Notes under the pieces: model-generated | The model's database searches: none | What the model was told of the DNA's origin: nothing | The model's input: only the letters and a program-made list of their open reading frames with translations | Assembly: GCF_027257875.1 (NCBI RefSeq) | Contig: NZ_JAPVQY010000003.1 | Span: forward strand, 186,001-250,000 | DNA from: Burkholderia sp. IMCC1007 | GTDB lineage: Bacteria > Pseudomonadota > Gammaproteobacteria > Burkholderiales > Burkholderiaceae | Length of the DNA stretch: 64,000 nt | Direction: 5' to 3' | In this document: one piece after another, positions 8,730 to 17,351 of the stretch | Numbering within the stretch: position 1 is the first letter of the stretch | How the letters are laid out: every line of letters begins with the position of its first letter | Program-made: the position numbers and the translations under genes

Positions 8730-9458
8730 ATGCCCGATATTTCCTTCTCTCCCGGCGCCAGCCAGGCGCTCGTCCTGATCGCCGAGGACGATCCCGAGAT
8801 CGCCGAGATCCTCACCGCGTATCTCGCGCGCAGCGGCCTGCGCACCGTGCATGCGGCCGACGGCCGCCGCGCGCTCGAGCTGCACCTGTCGCTGAAGCCC
8901 GACCTCGTCTTGCTCGACGTGCAGATGCCGCAGGTCGACGGCTGGAAAGTCCTCGCCGAGATCCGGCATCGCGGCGACACGCCGGTCATCATGCTGACCG
9001 CGCTCGACCAGGACATCGACAAGCTCACCGGCCTGCGCATCGGCGCGGACGACTACGTGGTCAAGCCGTTCAATCCCGCCGAAGTCGTCGCGCGTGCGCT
9101 GGCCGTGCTGCGCCGTTCGATGGCAGGTGCCCGTCACGAAGAACAGCGCGTGCTGCGCGCCGCCCCGTTCGAGATCGATCTCGAGCATCACGAAGCGACC
9201 GTCGAAGTCGACGGCACACGCCACACGCTCGTGCTGACGCTCACCGAATTCAAGCTGCTCGCGCAGCTCGCGCGCGCGCCGCGCCGCGTGTTCAGCCGCG
9301 CCGAGCTGATGGCCACCTGTCTGCCGGAAGGCGACACGCTCGAACGCACGGTGGACAGCCACGTCAGCAAGCTGCGCAAGAAGCTCGACGATCTCGGCAT
9401 CGCCGGCGTACCCGTCAGCGTGCGCGGCGTCGGCTACAAACTGTGGAGCGGCGAGTGA
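8730..9458 (+). CDS. OmpR-family response regulator
   Basis: A 242-residue two-domain regulator. The receiver domain has the acidic pocket EDD at residues 19-21, the phospho-acceptor Asp63 (LLDVQMPQVDGW), the Thr of MLTALD and the Lys of VVKPF. The C-terminal winged helix ends with TVDSHVSKLRKKL and VRGVGYKL, typical of OmpR/PhoB regulators. It resembles BaeR/AdeR-type regulators in overall form. The stop overlaps the start of the sensor kinase gene (GTGA), so the pair is translationally coupled. Its targets may include the adjacent divergent oxidase operon, but this is not shown. Confidence 0.92.
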   Translation: MPDISFSPGASQALVLIAEDDPEIAEILTAYLARSGLRTVHAADGRRALELHLSLKPDLVLLDVQMPQVDGWKVLAEIRHRGDTPVIMLTALDQDIDKLTGLRIGADDYVVKPFNPAEVVARALAVLRRSMAGARHEEQRVLRAAPFEIDLEHHEATVEVDGTRHTLVLTLTEFKLLAQLARAPRRVFSRAELMATCLPEGDTLERTVDSHVSKLRKKLDDLGIAGVPVSVRGVGYKLWSGE

Positions 9459-10540
9459 AGCTCGAAGGACTGAGCCGGCAGATCGCGCTGACGATGGGCG
9501 CGATCGCATTCGGCACCACGGTGCTGATCGTCGCGACGGCCTATGTGTTCTACTACCTGCTGTACCTGTACTCGCCCGAGTATCTGAAGCCGACGAGCTG
9601 GTTCCCGAGCGGGCCGGAGTGGCTCTGGATCACCTCGACCACGCTGGTCGGCCTGCTGATCTCGATCGTCGTCGCGATGAACCTGTCGCGCCGCATCCTC
9701 GTGCCGCTGAACTCGGTCACCGACAGCATCCGCCGCGTCGCGCGCGGCGATCTCGGTGCGCGCGCGGTCGTCGGCGATCGTTCGCTGCACGAAGCAGCGC
9801 GGCTCGCCGACAATTTCAACGCGCTCGCGAGCGAGCTGCAGCGCGTGACCGACGAACAGGCGTTCTGGAATGCCGCGATCGCGCACGAGCTGCGCACGCC
9901 GGTCACGGTGCTGCGCGGTCGCCTGCAGGGGCTCGCCGAAGGCGTGTTCACGCCGAGCGAAGCGCAGTTCCGCAGCCTGCTCGCGCAAGTGGAAGGACTG
10001 ACGCGGCTGATCGAGGATCTGCGCGTGGTCAGTCTCGCCGACAGCGGCCACCTGAGCATCGAGATCCGCGACACCGATCTCGCGGCGGACATCCGCGCCG
10101 TGGTCGACGTGTTCGCGCACGCGCTGCAGGCCGCGGGTCAGCACCCGGTGTTCGATCTCGACGCACGGCCGATGCGCTGCGACCCCGTGCGGATCCGTCA
10201 GGCGCTGCTCGCGCTGCTGGAGAATGCGCGCCGCCATGCGGTGCCCGGTGCGATCCGGATCCAGACGCGCATCGAGAACGGACGCTGCCGGTTGCGCGTC
10301 GAGGACGACGGCCCCGGCATTCCGGCCGACTTCGCGCCGCACGTGTTCAAGGCGTTCCGGCGCGTCGACGATACGCAGCCGGGCGGCAGCGGCCTCGGGC
10401 TCGCGGTCGTCGCGGCGATCGCGCATGCGCATCGCGGCGAAGCCGTCTGCATGCCGGCGCCGGGCGGCGGCACTCGGTTCGACGTGTACTGGCCCGACGA
10501 TCTCGAGCCGACGCCGGACGCGCGACGCTTCCCCGCTTGA
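9455..10540 (+). CDS. HAMP-domain sensor histidine kinase
   Basis: A 361-residue membrane kinase starting at GTG 9455. Transmembrane segments lie at about residues 12-37 and 55-77, with a short periplasmic loop between them. A HAMP region follows (SRRILVPLNSVTDSIRRVA), then the phospho-acceptor His144 in HELRTPV and an ATPase domain with N (LLENARRHA), G1 (DDGPGI) and G2 (GGSGLGLAV) boxes. The small loop of about 18 residues suggests sensing in or near the membrane. It pairs with the response regulator just upstream. Confidence 0.92.
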   Translation: MKLEGLSRQIALTMGAIAFGTTVLIVATAYVFYYLLYLYSPEYLKPTSWFPSGPEWLWITSTTLVGLLISIVVAMNLSRRILVPLNSVTDSIRRVARGDLGARAVVGDRSLHEAARLADNFNALASELQRVTDEQAFWNAAIAHELRTPVTVLRGRLQGLAEGVFTPSEAQFRSLLAQVEGLTRLIEDLRVVSLADSGHLSIEIRDTDLAADIRAVVDVFAHALQAAGQHPVFDLDARPMRCDPVRIRQALLALLENARRHAVPGAIRIQTRIENGRCRLRVEDDGPGIPADFAPHVFKAFRRVDDTQPGGSGLGLAVVAAIAHAHRGEAVCMPAPGGGTRFDVYWPDDLEPTPDARRFPA

Positions 10541-10598
10541 TCGGCGATGCCGACGAATCCGCGCCCCGGCATGCGGGGCTGACCCGGTCCGCGCCCGC

Positions 10599-10706
10599 GT
10601 GGCGCGCCATCGCACCGAACCGCAGCGGGTGCGCGTGGCCGGCCATCGCATCGAATCACCGCGCCTGCGCGCGGCGCGCCATCGCACCGAACCGCCGCGC
10701 CTGCGC
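10599..10706. repeat. Three tandem 36-bp repeats
   Basis: Three imperfect copies start at 10599, 10635 and 10671. All share the core GCCATCGCA-CGAA and end in TGCGC. Outer copies 1 and 3 are closer to each other than to copy 2. The array lies between the convergent ends of the sensor kinase gene and the small membrane-protein gene. The 36-base period equals 12 codons, but no convincing gene covers it. Confidence 0.85.
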
Positions 10707-10724
10707 GCAGCCTTCGCCACGTGG

Positions 10725-11081
10725 TCACGCGCCGGTCTCGCGCCCCACGCGTTCGAGCGGCGGCTCGAAACCGAGCACCGCGTATTCCGCGACCGACACG
10801 GTCGCTTTCCCCTCCGGCCCGTGCACGACGACTGCCCGCACCGCGCCGGCCCGATCGAGCTTCAGCCGCGTGCCGACCGTCGCCTGACGCAGCGCCTCCA
10901 GCTCCTCGATGCGCGCGATCGCCAGCTTGCGCACCGCGCCGGACACGTACACCGGCAGGAACACCAGCGCGATGAAGATCGACACCGTGTCCTTCGACAC
11001 GCAGTCCAGCATCGGCTGGCCCGACAGCACGAGCGACAGCGACGTCGCGCTGACGAAGATCGCGAGCACCGTCGCGGCCAT
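10725..11081 (-). CDS. Small membrane protein of unknown function, probably frameshifted at its 5' end
   Basis: A 118-residue product starting at ATG 11081, with two hydrophobic helices (MAATVLAIFVSATSLSLVLS and VSIFIALVFLPVYVSGAV) and a soluble C-terminal half. Another frame upstream begins at ATG 11157 (MEQQLSRHRD...SPVKWWIQG) and looks like natural coding sequence. It would fuse in frame to the 11081 product if one base of the four-base C run at 11083-11086 were removed. The intact gene was therefore probably 10725-11157. No family recognised. Confidence 0.5.
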   Translation of the reverse strand: MAATVLAIFVSATSLSLVLSGQPMLDCVSKDTVSIFIALVFLPVYVSGAVRKLAIARIEELEALRQATVGTRLKLDRAGAVRAVVVHGPEGKATVSVAEYAVLGFEPPLERVGRETGA

Positions 11082-11157
11082 GCCCCTGGATCCACCATTT
11101 CACCGGCGACAGTTGCCAGAAACGGCTGTCCCGGTGGCGTGAAAGTTGTTGTTCCAT

Positions 11158-11456
11158 ATCCGTCCATTCCCGACGGTGCGATACCGCTGCGTCACTGCAT
11201 CATCGCAGCACGGCGGCGCCCGTAGCCTCGGCGGCGATGCGCGCGCGCCGCGCGGCCCTTGCGCATCATGCCGCAAGCGCTCGTGAAAACCCGCAGCCCG
11301 TCCGCGCCGGTGCGCCGGCGCGGCGAAACCGAATGCCTCAGGTTATCAACTGATCCAAAAGATTCATTAGACGATGCGTCGTCCAGCGCGCGATGCTGGC
11401 TCCGCCCGTGAACGCGGCGTCATTGCAACGCCGCGCACGACCTTGGAGCGAGACAC
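11158..11456. other. Intergenic region upstream of MFS transporter
   Basis: Two hundred and ninety-nine bases between the divergent small membrane-protein gene and the MFS gene. The distal part is GC-rich. The part nearer the transporter (11339-11372) is AT-rich, with CAGGTTATC and GATTCATTAG, and is the likely promoter/operator. CAGGTTATC and GATTCAT also occur upstream of the pdxA-like gene at 13932-13947. Confidence 0.45.
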
Positions 11457-12731
11457 ATGACTACCGATCATCGTCAACGGCGCCACACGCTGTGGCTGCT
11501 GTGCGCGCTTTCGTTCATCCTCTACGTCGACCGCGTGAACCTCGCGACCGCGGCCGGTGCGATCAAGTCCGAACTCGGACTATCGAATACCGAACTCGGC
11601 GTCGCGTTCTCCGCGTTCGCGTACTCGTACGCCGTCTGCCAGGTGTTCGGCGGCTGGATCGCCGACCGCTTCGGCGCGCGCATCACGCTGATCGGCTGCG
11701 GGCTGATCTGGGTCGCGTCGACCTTCATGACGGGCCTCGTGCACAGCCTCGCGCTGCTGTTCGCCGCGCGCCTGCTGCTCGGCATCGGCGAAGGCGCGAC
11801 GCTGCCCGCGCAGGCCCGCGCGGTCACGCACTGGTTCTCGCGCGAACGGCGCGGCGTCGTGCAGGGCTTCACGCATTCGTTCTCGCGGCTCGGCAACGCG
11901 GTCACGCCGCCGATCGTCGCCGCGCTGATGACGTGGCTGTCGTGGCGCGCGGCGTTCTTCGTGATCGGCGCGGTGACGCTGGTGTGGCTCGTGTGGTGGA
12001 TCGTCGGGTTCCGCGAACACCCGCTCGGCGACGACGACGGTCACGCGCGCGCCGTCGCGCGGCCCGCGCCGCCGTCCGGCCCGACCCCGTGGGGGCCGCT
12101 GTTCCGCCGGATGGCGCCGACGATCTTCGTGTACTTCTGCTACGGCTGGACCGCGTGGCTGTTCTTCACGTGGCTGCCGACGTTCTTCCTGAACGGACGG
12201 GGCCTCGACCTGAAGTCGACCGCGCTGTTCGCGTCGGGCGTGTTCTTCGCGGGCGTGGTCGGCGACACGATCGGCGGCTGGCTGTGCGATCGCATCTACC
12301 GCAAGACCGGCGACCTCGCGCTGTCGCGCCAGAGCGTGATCGTCGCGAGCTTCGCCGGCGCGCTCACGTGCCTGCTGCCGCTCGCGTTCGTGCATTCGAC
12401 GGCCGGCGTCGCGCTGTGCCTGTCCGGGTCGTTCCTGTGTCTCGAACTGACGATCGGGCCGATCTGGGCGGTGCCGAGCGACATCGCGCCGCAACACGCG
12501 GGCATCGCGAGCGGGATGATGAATGCCGGTTCGGCCGTCGCCGGAATCCTGTCGCCGATCCTGTTCGGCTATCTCGTCGACCACACCGGCAGCTGGACGG
12601 TGCCGTTCATCGGGTCGGTCGCGATGCTGCTGATCGGGATCGTCGCCGCGCTGCGGATTCGTCCCGATCGCGCGCTGTCCGAATCGATGCCGGCGCTCGC
12701 CGACGCGCCTGCTGCGCCGTCGGTGCGCTGA
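11457..12731 (+). CDS. MFS transporter, anion:cation symporter-like (sugar acids)
   Basis: A 424-residue, 12-helix major facilitator. The start has the pattern seen in hexuronate/glucarate/tartrate transporters: ALSFILYVDRVNLATAAG followed by an intracellular GGWIADRFGAR motif. The central loop (about residues 188-212) is rich in Pro and charged residues. It precedes a LysR gene and a sugar-acid gene cluster, so a sugar acid is the likely substrate. A second MFS gene lies in the main operon at 17.4 kb, so uptake of two related compounds is possible. Confidence 0.85.
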   Translation: MTTDHRQRRHTLWLLCALSFILYVDRVNLATAAGAIKSELGLSNTELGVAFSAFAYSYAVCQVFGGWIADRFGARITLIGCGLIWVASTFMTGLVHSLALLFAARLLLGIGEGATLPAQARAVTHWFSRERRGVVQGFTHSFSRLGNAVTPPIVAALMTWLSWRAAFFVIGAVTLVWLVWWIVGFREHPLGDDDGHARAVARPAPPSGPTPWGPLFRRMAPTIFVYFCYGWTAWLFFTWLPTFFLNGRGLDLKSTALFASGVFFAGVVGDTIGGWLCDRIYRKTGDLALSRQSVIVASFAGALTCLLPLAFVHSTAGVALCLSGSFLCLELTIGPIWAVPSDIAPQHAGIASGMMNAGSAVAGILSPILFGYLVDHTGSWTVPFIGSVAMLLIGIVAALRIRPDRALSESMPALADAPAAPSVR

Positions 12732-12822
12732 AGCGGTTCGCTTCGGGGTCCGCCTGCCCTCGGCCGCCTCGCCGGCGTCGCCATCACGCTTCGCCGCGTA
12801 CCGCGATGGTGGGGGCTTGGCC

Positions 12823-12957
12823 GGTTCGGCGGATTCGGCGGATTCGGCGGATTCGGCTGGTTCGGCTGGTTCGGCTTGATCGGCTGGTTCGGCTTGGTCG
12901 GCCTGATCGGCTTGGTCGGCCAGCGCGGTTGGCGCGGCTGGCTCGGCCGCCTCGGCT
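12823..12957. repeat. Fifteen tandem 9-bp repeats
   Basis: About fifteen 9-base units on a GG(A/T)TCGGC theme run from 12823 to 12957. The first half is nearly perfect (GATTCGGCG, then GGTTCGGCT) and the second half drifts. The array fills most of the 240-base gap between the convergent MFS and LysR genes. All six frames stay open because of the period of three codons, but no start or neighbouring gene fits. Confidence 0.9.
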
Positions 12958-12971
12958 GGCAAACTGCGCCA

Positions 12972-13919
12972 TTACGCACGGCCGTCATCCCCCGCACCAT
13001 CCCCGTGGAACAACGCGAGAAACTGCTGCGCGGGAATGCTCAGCGGCCGGTCGCGCCGCACGAGGCTGCCGTACGACGGCAGCTTCTGGTCGAGCACGTA
13101 ATCGAGGATCGCCACCAGCCCGTGCTCGGCATTGCGCTGCGCGACCGTCAGCGGAATCACGCCGAGCATGTGCGAGCGGTCGACGAGGTTCATCGTCGTC
13201 AGGATCGAGCCCGTTTCGACGAGCCCGCGCGGCATCGGCTGATGACGCGCGCGAAACTCGCGTTCGACGACTTCGCGCGCCGGGCTGCCGGCCGGCTGCA
13301 GGATCCACGTGTAATCGAGCAGCGCGTCGAATTCGACCGGCCCCGCGCCCGCAAGCGGATGGTCGCGGCCCGCGATGATCGCGAGCGCCTCGTCGTCCAC
13401 CACGCGGAAATCGCAGTCGGTGCCGACGTTGCGGCCGATCACCACTTCCAGCACGCCTTCGCGAAGCTGCGGCATCAGCCGGTCGCTCGTATCCACTGCG
13501 ATGTCGATTGCGAGCAGCGGATAACGCGCCTTCAACTGCACCAGCGCCTCGGTCAGCCGCCCCGGCGACGCCGCCATGATGCTGCCGATCGCGAGCCGCC
13601 CCGCACTGCCGAGCTGCAGCTCGCCAAGCTCGCGGTTCAGCGCCTCCATGCTGCCGCGAATGCCGCGGAAATAGCCGAGCACGCGCTCGCCGGCCGGGTT
13701 CAGTACGAGCCCGCGCCCGACGCGATCGAACAGCCGCTGGCCGAGCGCGCTTTCCAGTTCGGCCAGCATTTTCGTCGCGGCCGGTTGCGTGAGGCCCATC
13801 TGGTCGGCAGCCGCGCGCAGCGTCGAGCATTCGTCCACGGCCAGCAGCAGCGCGATCTGCCGCATCCGCAGCCGGTTCAGCAATTGGGGAGTCGAGTCTC
13901 GTCGATCGATCGAGCCCAT
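12972..13919 (-). CDS. LysR family transcriptional regulator
   Basis: A 315-residue LysR protein with an N-terminal winged helix (RQIALLLAVDECSTLRAAAD, then GLTQPAATKMLAELESALG) and a periplasmic-binding-like ligand domain. It resembles GbpR-type regulators of sugar-related operons. It is divergent from the pdxA-like operon with 116 bases between them, the classic arrangement for a LysR controlling its neighbour. The same intergenic region shares short motifs with the region before the MFS gene at 11457, so it may control both. Confidence 0.88.
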   Translation of the reverse strand: MGSIDRRDSTPQLLNRLRMRQIALLLAVDECSTLRAAADQMGLTQPAATKMLAELESALGQRLFDRVGRGLVLNPAGERVLGYFRGIRGSMEALNRELGELQLGSAGRLAIGSIMAASPGRLTEALVQLKARYPLLAIDIAVDTSDRLMPQLREGVLEVVIGRNVGTDCDFRVVDDEALAIIAGRDHPLAGAGPVEFDALLDYTWILQPAGSPAREVVEREFRARHQPMPRGLVETGSILTTMNLVDRSHMLGVIPLTVAQRNAEHGLVAILDYVLDQKLPSYGSLVRRDRPLSIPAQQFLALFHGDGAGDDGRA

Positions 13920-13931
13920 TTTCGATTACTC

Positions 13932-13955
13932 CAGGTTATCGATTCATCAAGAGTT
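13932..13955. promoter_or_regulatory. Candidate LysR operator between lysR and the pdxA-like gene
   Basis: CAGGTTATCGATTCATCAAG lies 13 bases upstream of the LysR start and about 80-100 bases before the pdxA-like start. CAGGTTATC and GATTCAT recur at 11339-11347 and 11361-11367, before the first MFS gene, with different spacing. Weak evidence, from two short matches. Confidence 0.3.
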
Positions 13956-14035
13956 TTCAATTTACCGACTCATTCCGTCTACCTAGCATGAACCCCATAT
14001 ACGAACGGCCACGCGCCGCCACAGGAGACACGTTA

Positions 14036-15091
14036 ATGACCACCCCAACGCCCGCCGCCCCCCTGCCCGTCGTCGCGCTGACGCTCGGCGACCCCGCCGG
14101 CATCGGCGCCGAACTGATCGCGAAACTGCTCGCGCGGCCCGATGCGACCGCGCGCGCGAACCTCGTGCTGATCGGCGACCGGTGGCTGTGGGAAGCCGGC
14201 CAGCGCGTGGCCGGCGTGACGGTCGACGTCGAACCCGTCGCGTCGCTCGCCACGGTGCGCAGCCGGCCGTCCACCGCGCGCGTCGCATTCGTCGCGGTCG
14301 ATACGATCGATCCCGCGCAGGTTACCGTCGGCCAGGCGGGCGCGGCCGGCGGCCGCTCGACGCTGACCGTGCTCGACCAGTGCCTCGACGCCGCGCTCGC
14401 CGGCGACATCGACGCGATCTGCTTCGCGCCGCTGAACAAGTACGCGATGAAGCTCGGCGGCCTCCAGCACGACGACGAGCTGCACCACTTCGCCGCCGCG
14501 CTCGGCGTGACCGGCTACTTCTGCGAATTCAACACGCTCGGCGAGCTGTGGACCGCGCGCATCTCGTCGCATATTCCGCTGAAGGATGCGGCGGCCCAGC
14601 TGAGCGTCGACCGGATCGAACAGGCGTCCGAACTGATCTATCGGTCGCTGCTCGCGAACGGCGTCGCCGCGCCGAAGGTCGCAATCGCCGCGTTCAACCC
14701 GCACGGCGGCGACGGCGGCAGCTGCGGCCGCGAGGAAGTCGAGATCATCGAGCCGGCCGTGCGCAAGCTGCAGGCGCGCGACTGGCCGACCGACGCGCCG
14801 TTCCACGGCCCGTTTCCGGCCGACACGATCTTCCTGAAGGCGCAGGCCGGCGACTACCAGGCGATCGTCACGATGTACCACGACCAGGGGCAGATCGCGA
14901 TCAAGCTGCTCGGCTTCTCGCGCGGCGTGACCGTGCAGGGCGGGCTGCCCGTGCCGATCACGACGCCCGCGCACGGCACCGCGTACGACATCGCGGGCCG
15001 CGGCAGCGCCGACGTGGGCGCGACCTGGCAGGCGCTGCAGATCGCGTGCCGGATGGGCGCCGCGCGCCGCACGTCCCCCGTTTCCGCGTGA
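14036..15091 (+). CDS. PdxA family NAD-dependent dehydrogenase (PdxA2-like)
   Basis: A 351-residue member of the 4-hydroxythreonine-4-phosphate dehydrogenase family. The start at ATG 14036 has AGGAG upstream. An in-frame ATG at 13988 lacks a site. Features include [25 protein letters not shown] and the three metal-binding histidines at about residues 179 (SSHIPL), 223 (NPHGGDGG) and 282 (MYHDQGQ). Catabolic PdxA paralogues oxidise and decarboxylate 3-hydroxy acids such as threonate 4-phosphate. As first gene of a sugar-acid operon, this is more likely catabolic than a vitamin B6 enzyme. Confidence 0.85.
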   Translation: MTTPTPAAPLPVVALTLGDPAGIGAELIAKLLARPDATARANLVLIGDRWLWEAGQRVAGVTVDVEPVASLATVRSRPSTARVAFVAVDTIDPAQVTVGQAGAAGGRSTLTVLDQCLDAALAGDIDAICFAPLNKYAMKLGGLQHDDELHHFAAALGVTGYFCEFNTLGELWTARISSHIPLKDAAAQLSVDRIEQASELIYRSLLANGVAAPKVAIAAFNPHGGDGGSCGREEVEIIEPAVRKLQARDWPTDAPFHGPFPADTIFLKAQAGDYQAIVTMYHDQGQIAIKLLGFSRGVTVQGGLPVPITTPAHGTAYDIAGRGSADVGATWQALQIACRMGAARRTSPVSA

Positions 15092-15140
15092 TCCTCGCAC
15101 GCGTTCCACACACGACAACATCGATTCAGGAGACACCCTC

Positions 15141-16313
15141 ATGAAGATCCGTTCCGTACGCGCCCGCGTATTCCAGTGGAAAGGCAAGACCGTCCCGCCA
15201 CAGGGCAACTTCTGCTCGAACGCGATGGACCTGCTGTACGCGCCGCAGGAAACCATGAGCACGTTCCGCTTCCATGCGTGGACGGTCGTCGAAGTCGAGA
15301 CCGACGACGGCATCGTCGGCCTCGGCAACGTCGCGCTCGCGCCGCACGTCGCGAAGGCGATCATCGACCAGTACCTCGCGCCGCTCGTGATCGGTCAGGA
15401 TCCGTGGGACTACGAATATCTGAACCAGCGGATGTACCGCGCGACTCACGCATGGGGCCGCAAGGGCATCGGCATGGCCGCGATCTCGGCGGTCGACATC
15501 GCGATCTGGGACATCCTCGGCAAGAGCGTCGGCAAGCCCGTGTTCAAGCTGCTCGGCGGCCGCACCAAGGAAAAGATCCCCTGCTACTACTCGAAGCTGT
15601 ATCGCACCGACCTGAAGGCGATGCAGGACGAAGCGCAGAAGTACCTGAAGGAAGGCTTCCGCGCGTTCAAGATGCGCTTCGGCTACGGGCCCGCGCACGG
15701 GCAACAGGGCGTGATGGAAAACCTGAAATCGGTCGCGGCGATCCGCGAGGTGATCGGCTACGACAACGACCTGATGCTCGAGTGCTACATGGGCTGGAAC
15801 CTCGAGTATGCGAAGCGCATCCTGCCGAAGCTCGAGAAATACCAGCCGCGCTGGCTCGAGGAGCCGGTGATCGCCGACGACATCGACGGCTACGCCGAAC
15901 TGAACCAGCTCACGAGCATCCCGATCTCCGGCGGCGAACACGAGTTCTCGCTGTACGGCTTCAAGCAGCTGCTCGACCGCAAGGCCGTGTCGGTCGTGCA
16001 GTACGACACGAACCGCGTCGGCGGCATCACGATGGCGCACAAGATCAACGCGCTGTGCGAGGCGTACAGCGTGCCGGTGATTCCGCATGCGGGCCAGATG
16101 CACAACTATCACCTGACGATGAGCACGCTCGCGTCGCCGATGAGCGAGTACTTCCCGATGTTCGACGTGGAAGTCGGCAACGAGCTGTTCTATTACATCT
16201 TCGACGGCGAGCCGGTGGCCGAGAACGGCTTCCTGCAACTGCGCGACGACGTGCCCGGTCTCGGCCTCTCGCTGAAGACCGAATTCCTCGACCAGTTCGA
16301 CATCGTCGAGTGA
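15141..16313 (+). CDS. Enolase-superfamily sugar-acid dehydratase, rhamnonate dehydratase-like
   Basis: A 390-residue member of the mandelate racemase/enolase superfamily. Metal ligands are Glu214 (LMLECYMG), Glu240 or 241 (WLEEPV) and Glu266 (SGGEHEF). A KMR motif lies at 177-179, and the likely acid/base histidines are at 316 and 321-324 ([10 protein letters not shown]). The GGEHEF/PHAGQ pattern resembles L-rhamnonate-dehydratase-type enzymes, which convert aldonates to 2-keto-3-deoxyaldonates. The exact sugar acid is not determined. It lies 49 bases after the pdxA-like gene and 8 before the DHDPS-like gene. Confidence 0.85.
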   Translation: MKIRSVRARVFQWKGKTVPPQGNFCSNAMDLLYAPQETMSTFRFHAWTVVEVETDDGIVGLGNVALAPHVAKAIIDQYLAPLVIGQDPWDYEYLNQRMYRATHAWGRKGIGMAAISAVDIAIWDILGKSVGKPVFKLLGGRTKEKIPCYYSKLYRTDLKAMQDEAQKYLKEGFRAFKMRFGYGPAHGQQGVMENLKSVAAIREVIGYDNDLMLECYMGWNLEYAKRILPKLEKYQPRWLEEPVIADDIDGYAELNQLTSIPISGGEHEFSLYGFKQLLDRKAVSVVQYDTNRVGGITMAHKINALCEAYSVPVIPHAGQMHNYHLTMSTLASPMSEYFPMFDVEVGNELFYYIFDGEPVAENGFLQLRDDVPGLGLSLKTEFLDQFDIVE

Positions 16314-16321
16314 GGCCCGCC

Positions 16322-17239
16322 ATGAACGCACGCTACCACGGCGTCTTTCCGGTCGCGCCGACGATCTTCGACGCGCACGGCGCGCTCGATCTCGACGGCC
16401 AGCGCCGCTGCCTCGACTTCATGATCGACGCCGGCTCGCAAGGCATCTGCATCCACGCGAACTACTCGGAGCAGTTCGCGCTCGGCGACGATGAACGCGA
16501 TCTCATCACGCGCACCACGCTCGAGCACGTCGCCGGCCGCGTGCCCGTGATCGTCACGACGTCGCACTTCAGCGCGCGGATCTGCGCGCAACGCAACCGC
16601 CATGCGCAGGCGCTCGGCGCCGCGATGGTGATGGTGATGCCGCCGTATCACGGCGCGACCTTCCGCGTGCCGGAAGCGCAGGTGCGCGCATTCTTCCGCG
16701 ACGTCACCGACGGCCTCGACATTCCGCTGATGATTCAGGACGCGCCCGCGAGCGGCGTCGCGCTGCCGGCGTCGTTGCTCGCGACGCTCGCACGCGAGCT
16801 CGACGCGGTGTCGTACTTCAAGATCGAGACGCCCGGCGCGGCGTCGAAGCTGCGCGAGCTGATCGCGCTCGGCGGCGACGCGATCGAAGGGCCGTGGGAC
16901 GGCGAGGAAGGCATCACGCTGCTCGCCGATCTCGATGCGGGCGCAACCGGCGCGATGACGGGCGGCGGCTATCCGGACGGCATTCGCCGGATCACCGACG
17001 CGTATTTCGCCGGACGCCGCGACGAAGCGTGCGAGCAATACGCGCGCTGGCTGCCGCTGATCAACTACGAGAACCGCCAGTCCGGCTTCCTGACCGCGAA
17101 GGCGCTGATGCAGGAAGGCGGCGTGATCGCGTGCGACCGGCCGCGCGCGCCGTGGCCCGACATGCACCCGCAGGTGCGCGCGGGCCTGCTCGATGCGGCG
17201 CGGCGGCTCGATCCGCTCGTGCTGCGCTGGGGGCGCTGA
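16322..17239 (+). CDS. DHDPS/NanA family enzyme, 2-keto-3-deoxy-sugar-acid dehydratase-like
   Basis: A 305-residue aldolase-fold protein. The Schiff-base lysine is Lys167 (SYFKIETP). The usual GTTGE loop is replaced by ANYSEQ (46-51) and the usual Tyr-Asn-x-Pro by QDAP (139-142), so the catalytic Tyr is missing. As far as I recall, this variant is seen in L-2-keto-3-deoxyarabonate dehydratase-type members, which act after an aldonate dehydratase. That fits the gene order. A true aldolase role is the alternative. Confidence 0.75.
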   Translation: MNARYHGVFPVAPTIFDAHGALDLDGQRRCLDFMIDAGSQGICIHANYSEQFALGDDERDLITRTTLEHVAGRVPVIVTTSHFSARICAQRNRHAQALGAAMVMVMPPYHGATFRVPEAQVRAFFRDVTDGLDIPLMIQDAPASGVALPASLLATLARELDAVSYFKIETPGAASKLRELIALGGDAIEGPWDGEEGITLLADLDAGATGAMTGGGYPDGIRRITDAYFAGRRDEACEQYARWLPLINYENRQSGFLTAKALMQEGGVIACDRPRAPWPDMHPQVRAGLLDAARRLDPLVLRWGR

Positions 17240-17351
17240 CCGGATCGCTGACCGGATATTTGCTTGCACCGCAACGCGCGTGCGTTGCGCATCGGCGTGA
17301 CGGCGGTCCGACAGAAGGCCGCCGCCGCTCATCACATGGATTGGAGACACC

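Noticed and set aside
8699-10540. A 613-residue frame that seems to fuse a basic region to the sensor kinase
   Set aside because: Its first half is the out-of-frame shadow of the response regulator. The kinase starts at GTG 9455.
15176-17239. A 687-residue frame fused to the DHDPS-like enzyme
   Set aside because: The first part is a shadow of the dehydratase gene; the real start is ATG 16322 after a clear ribosome site.
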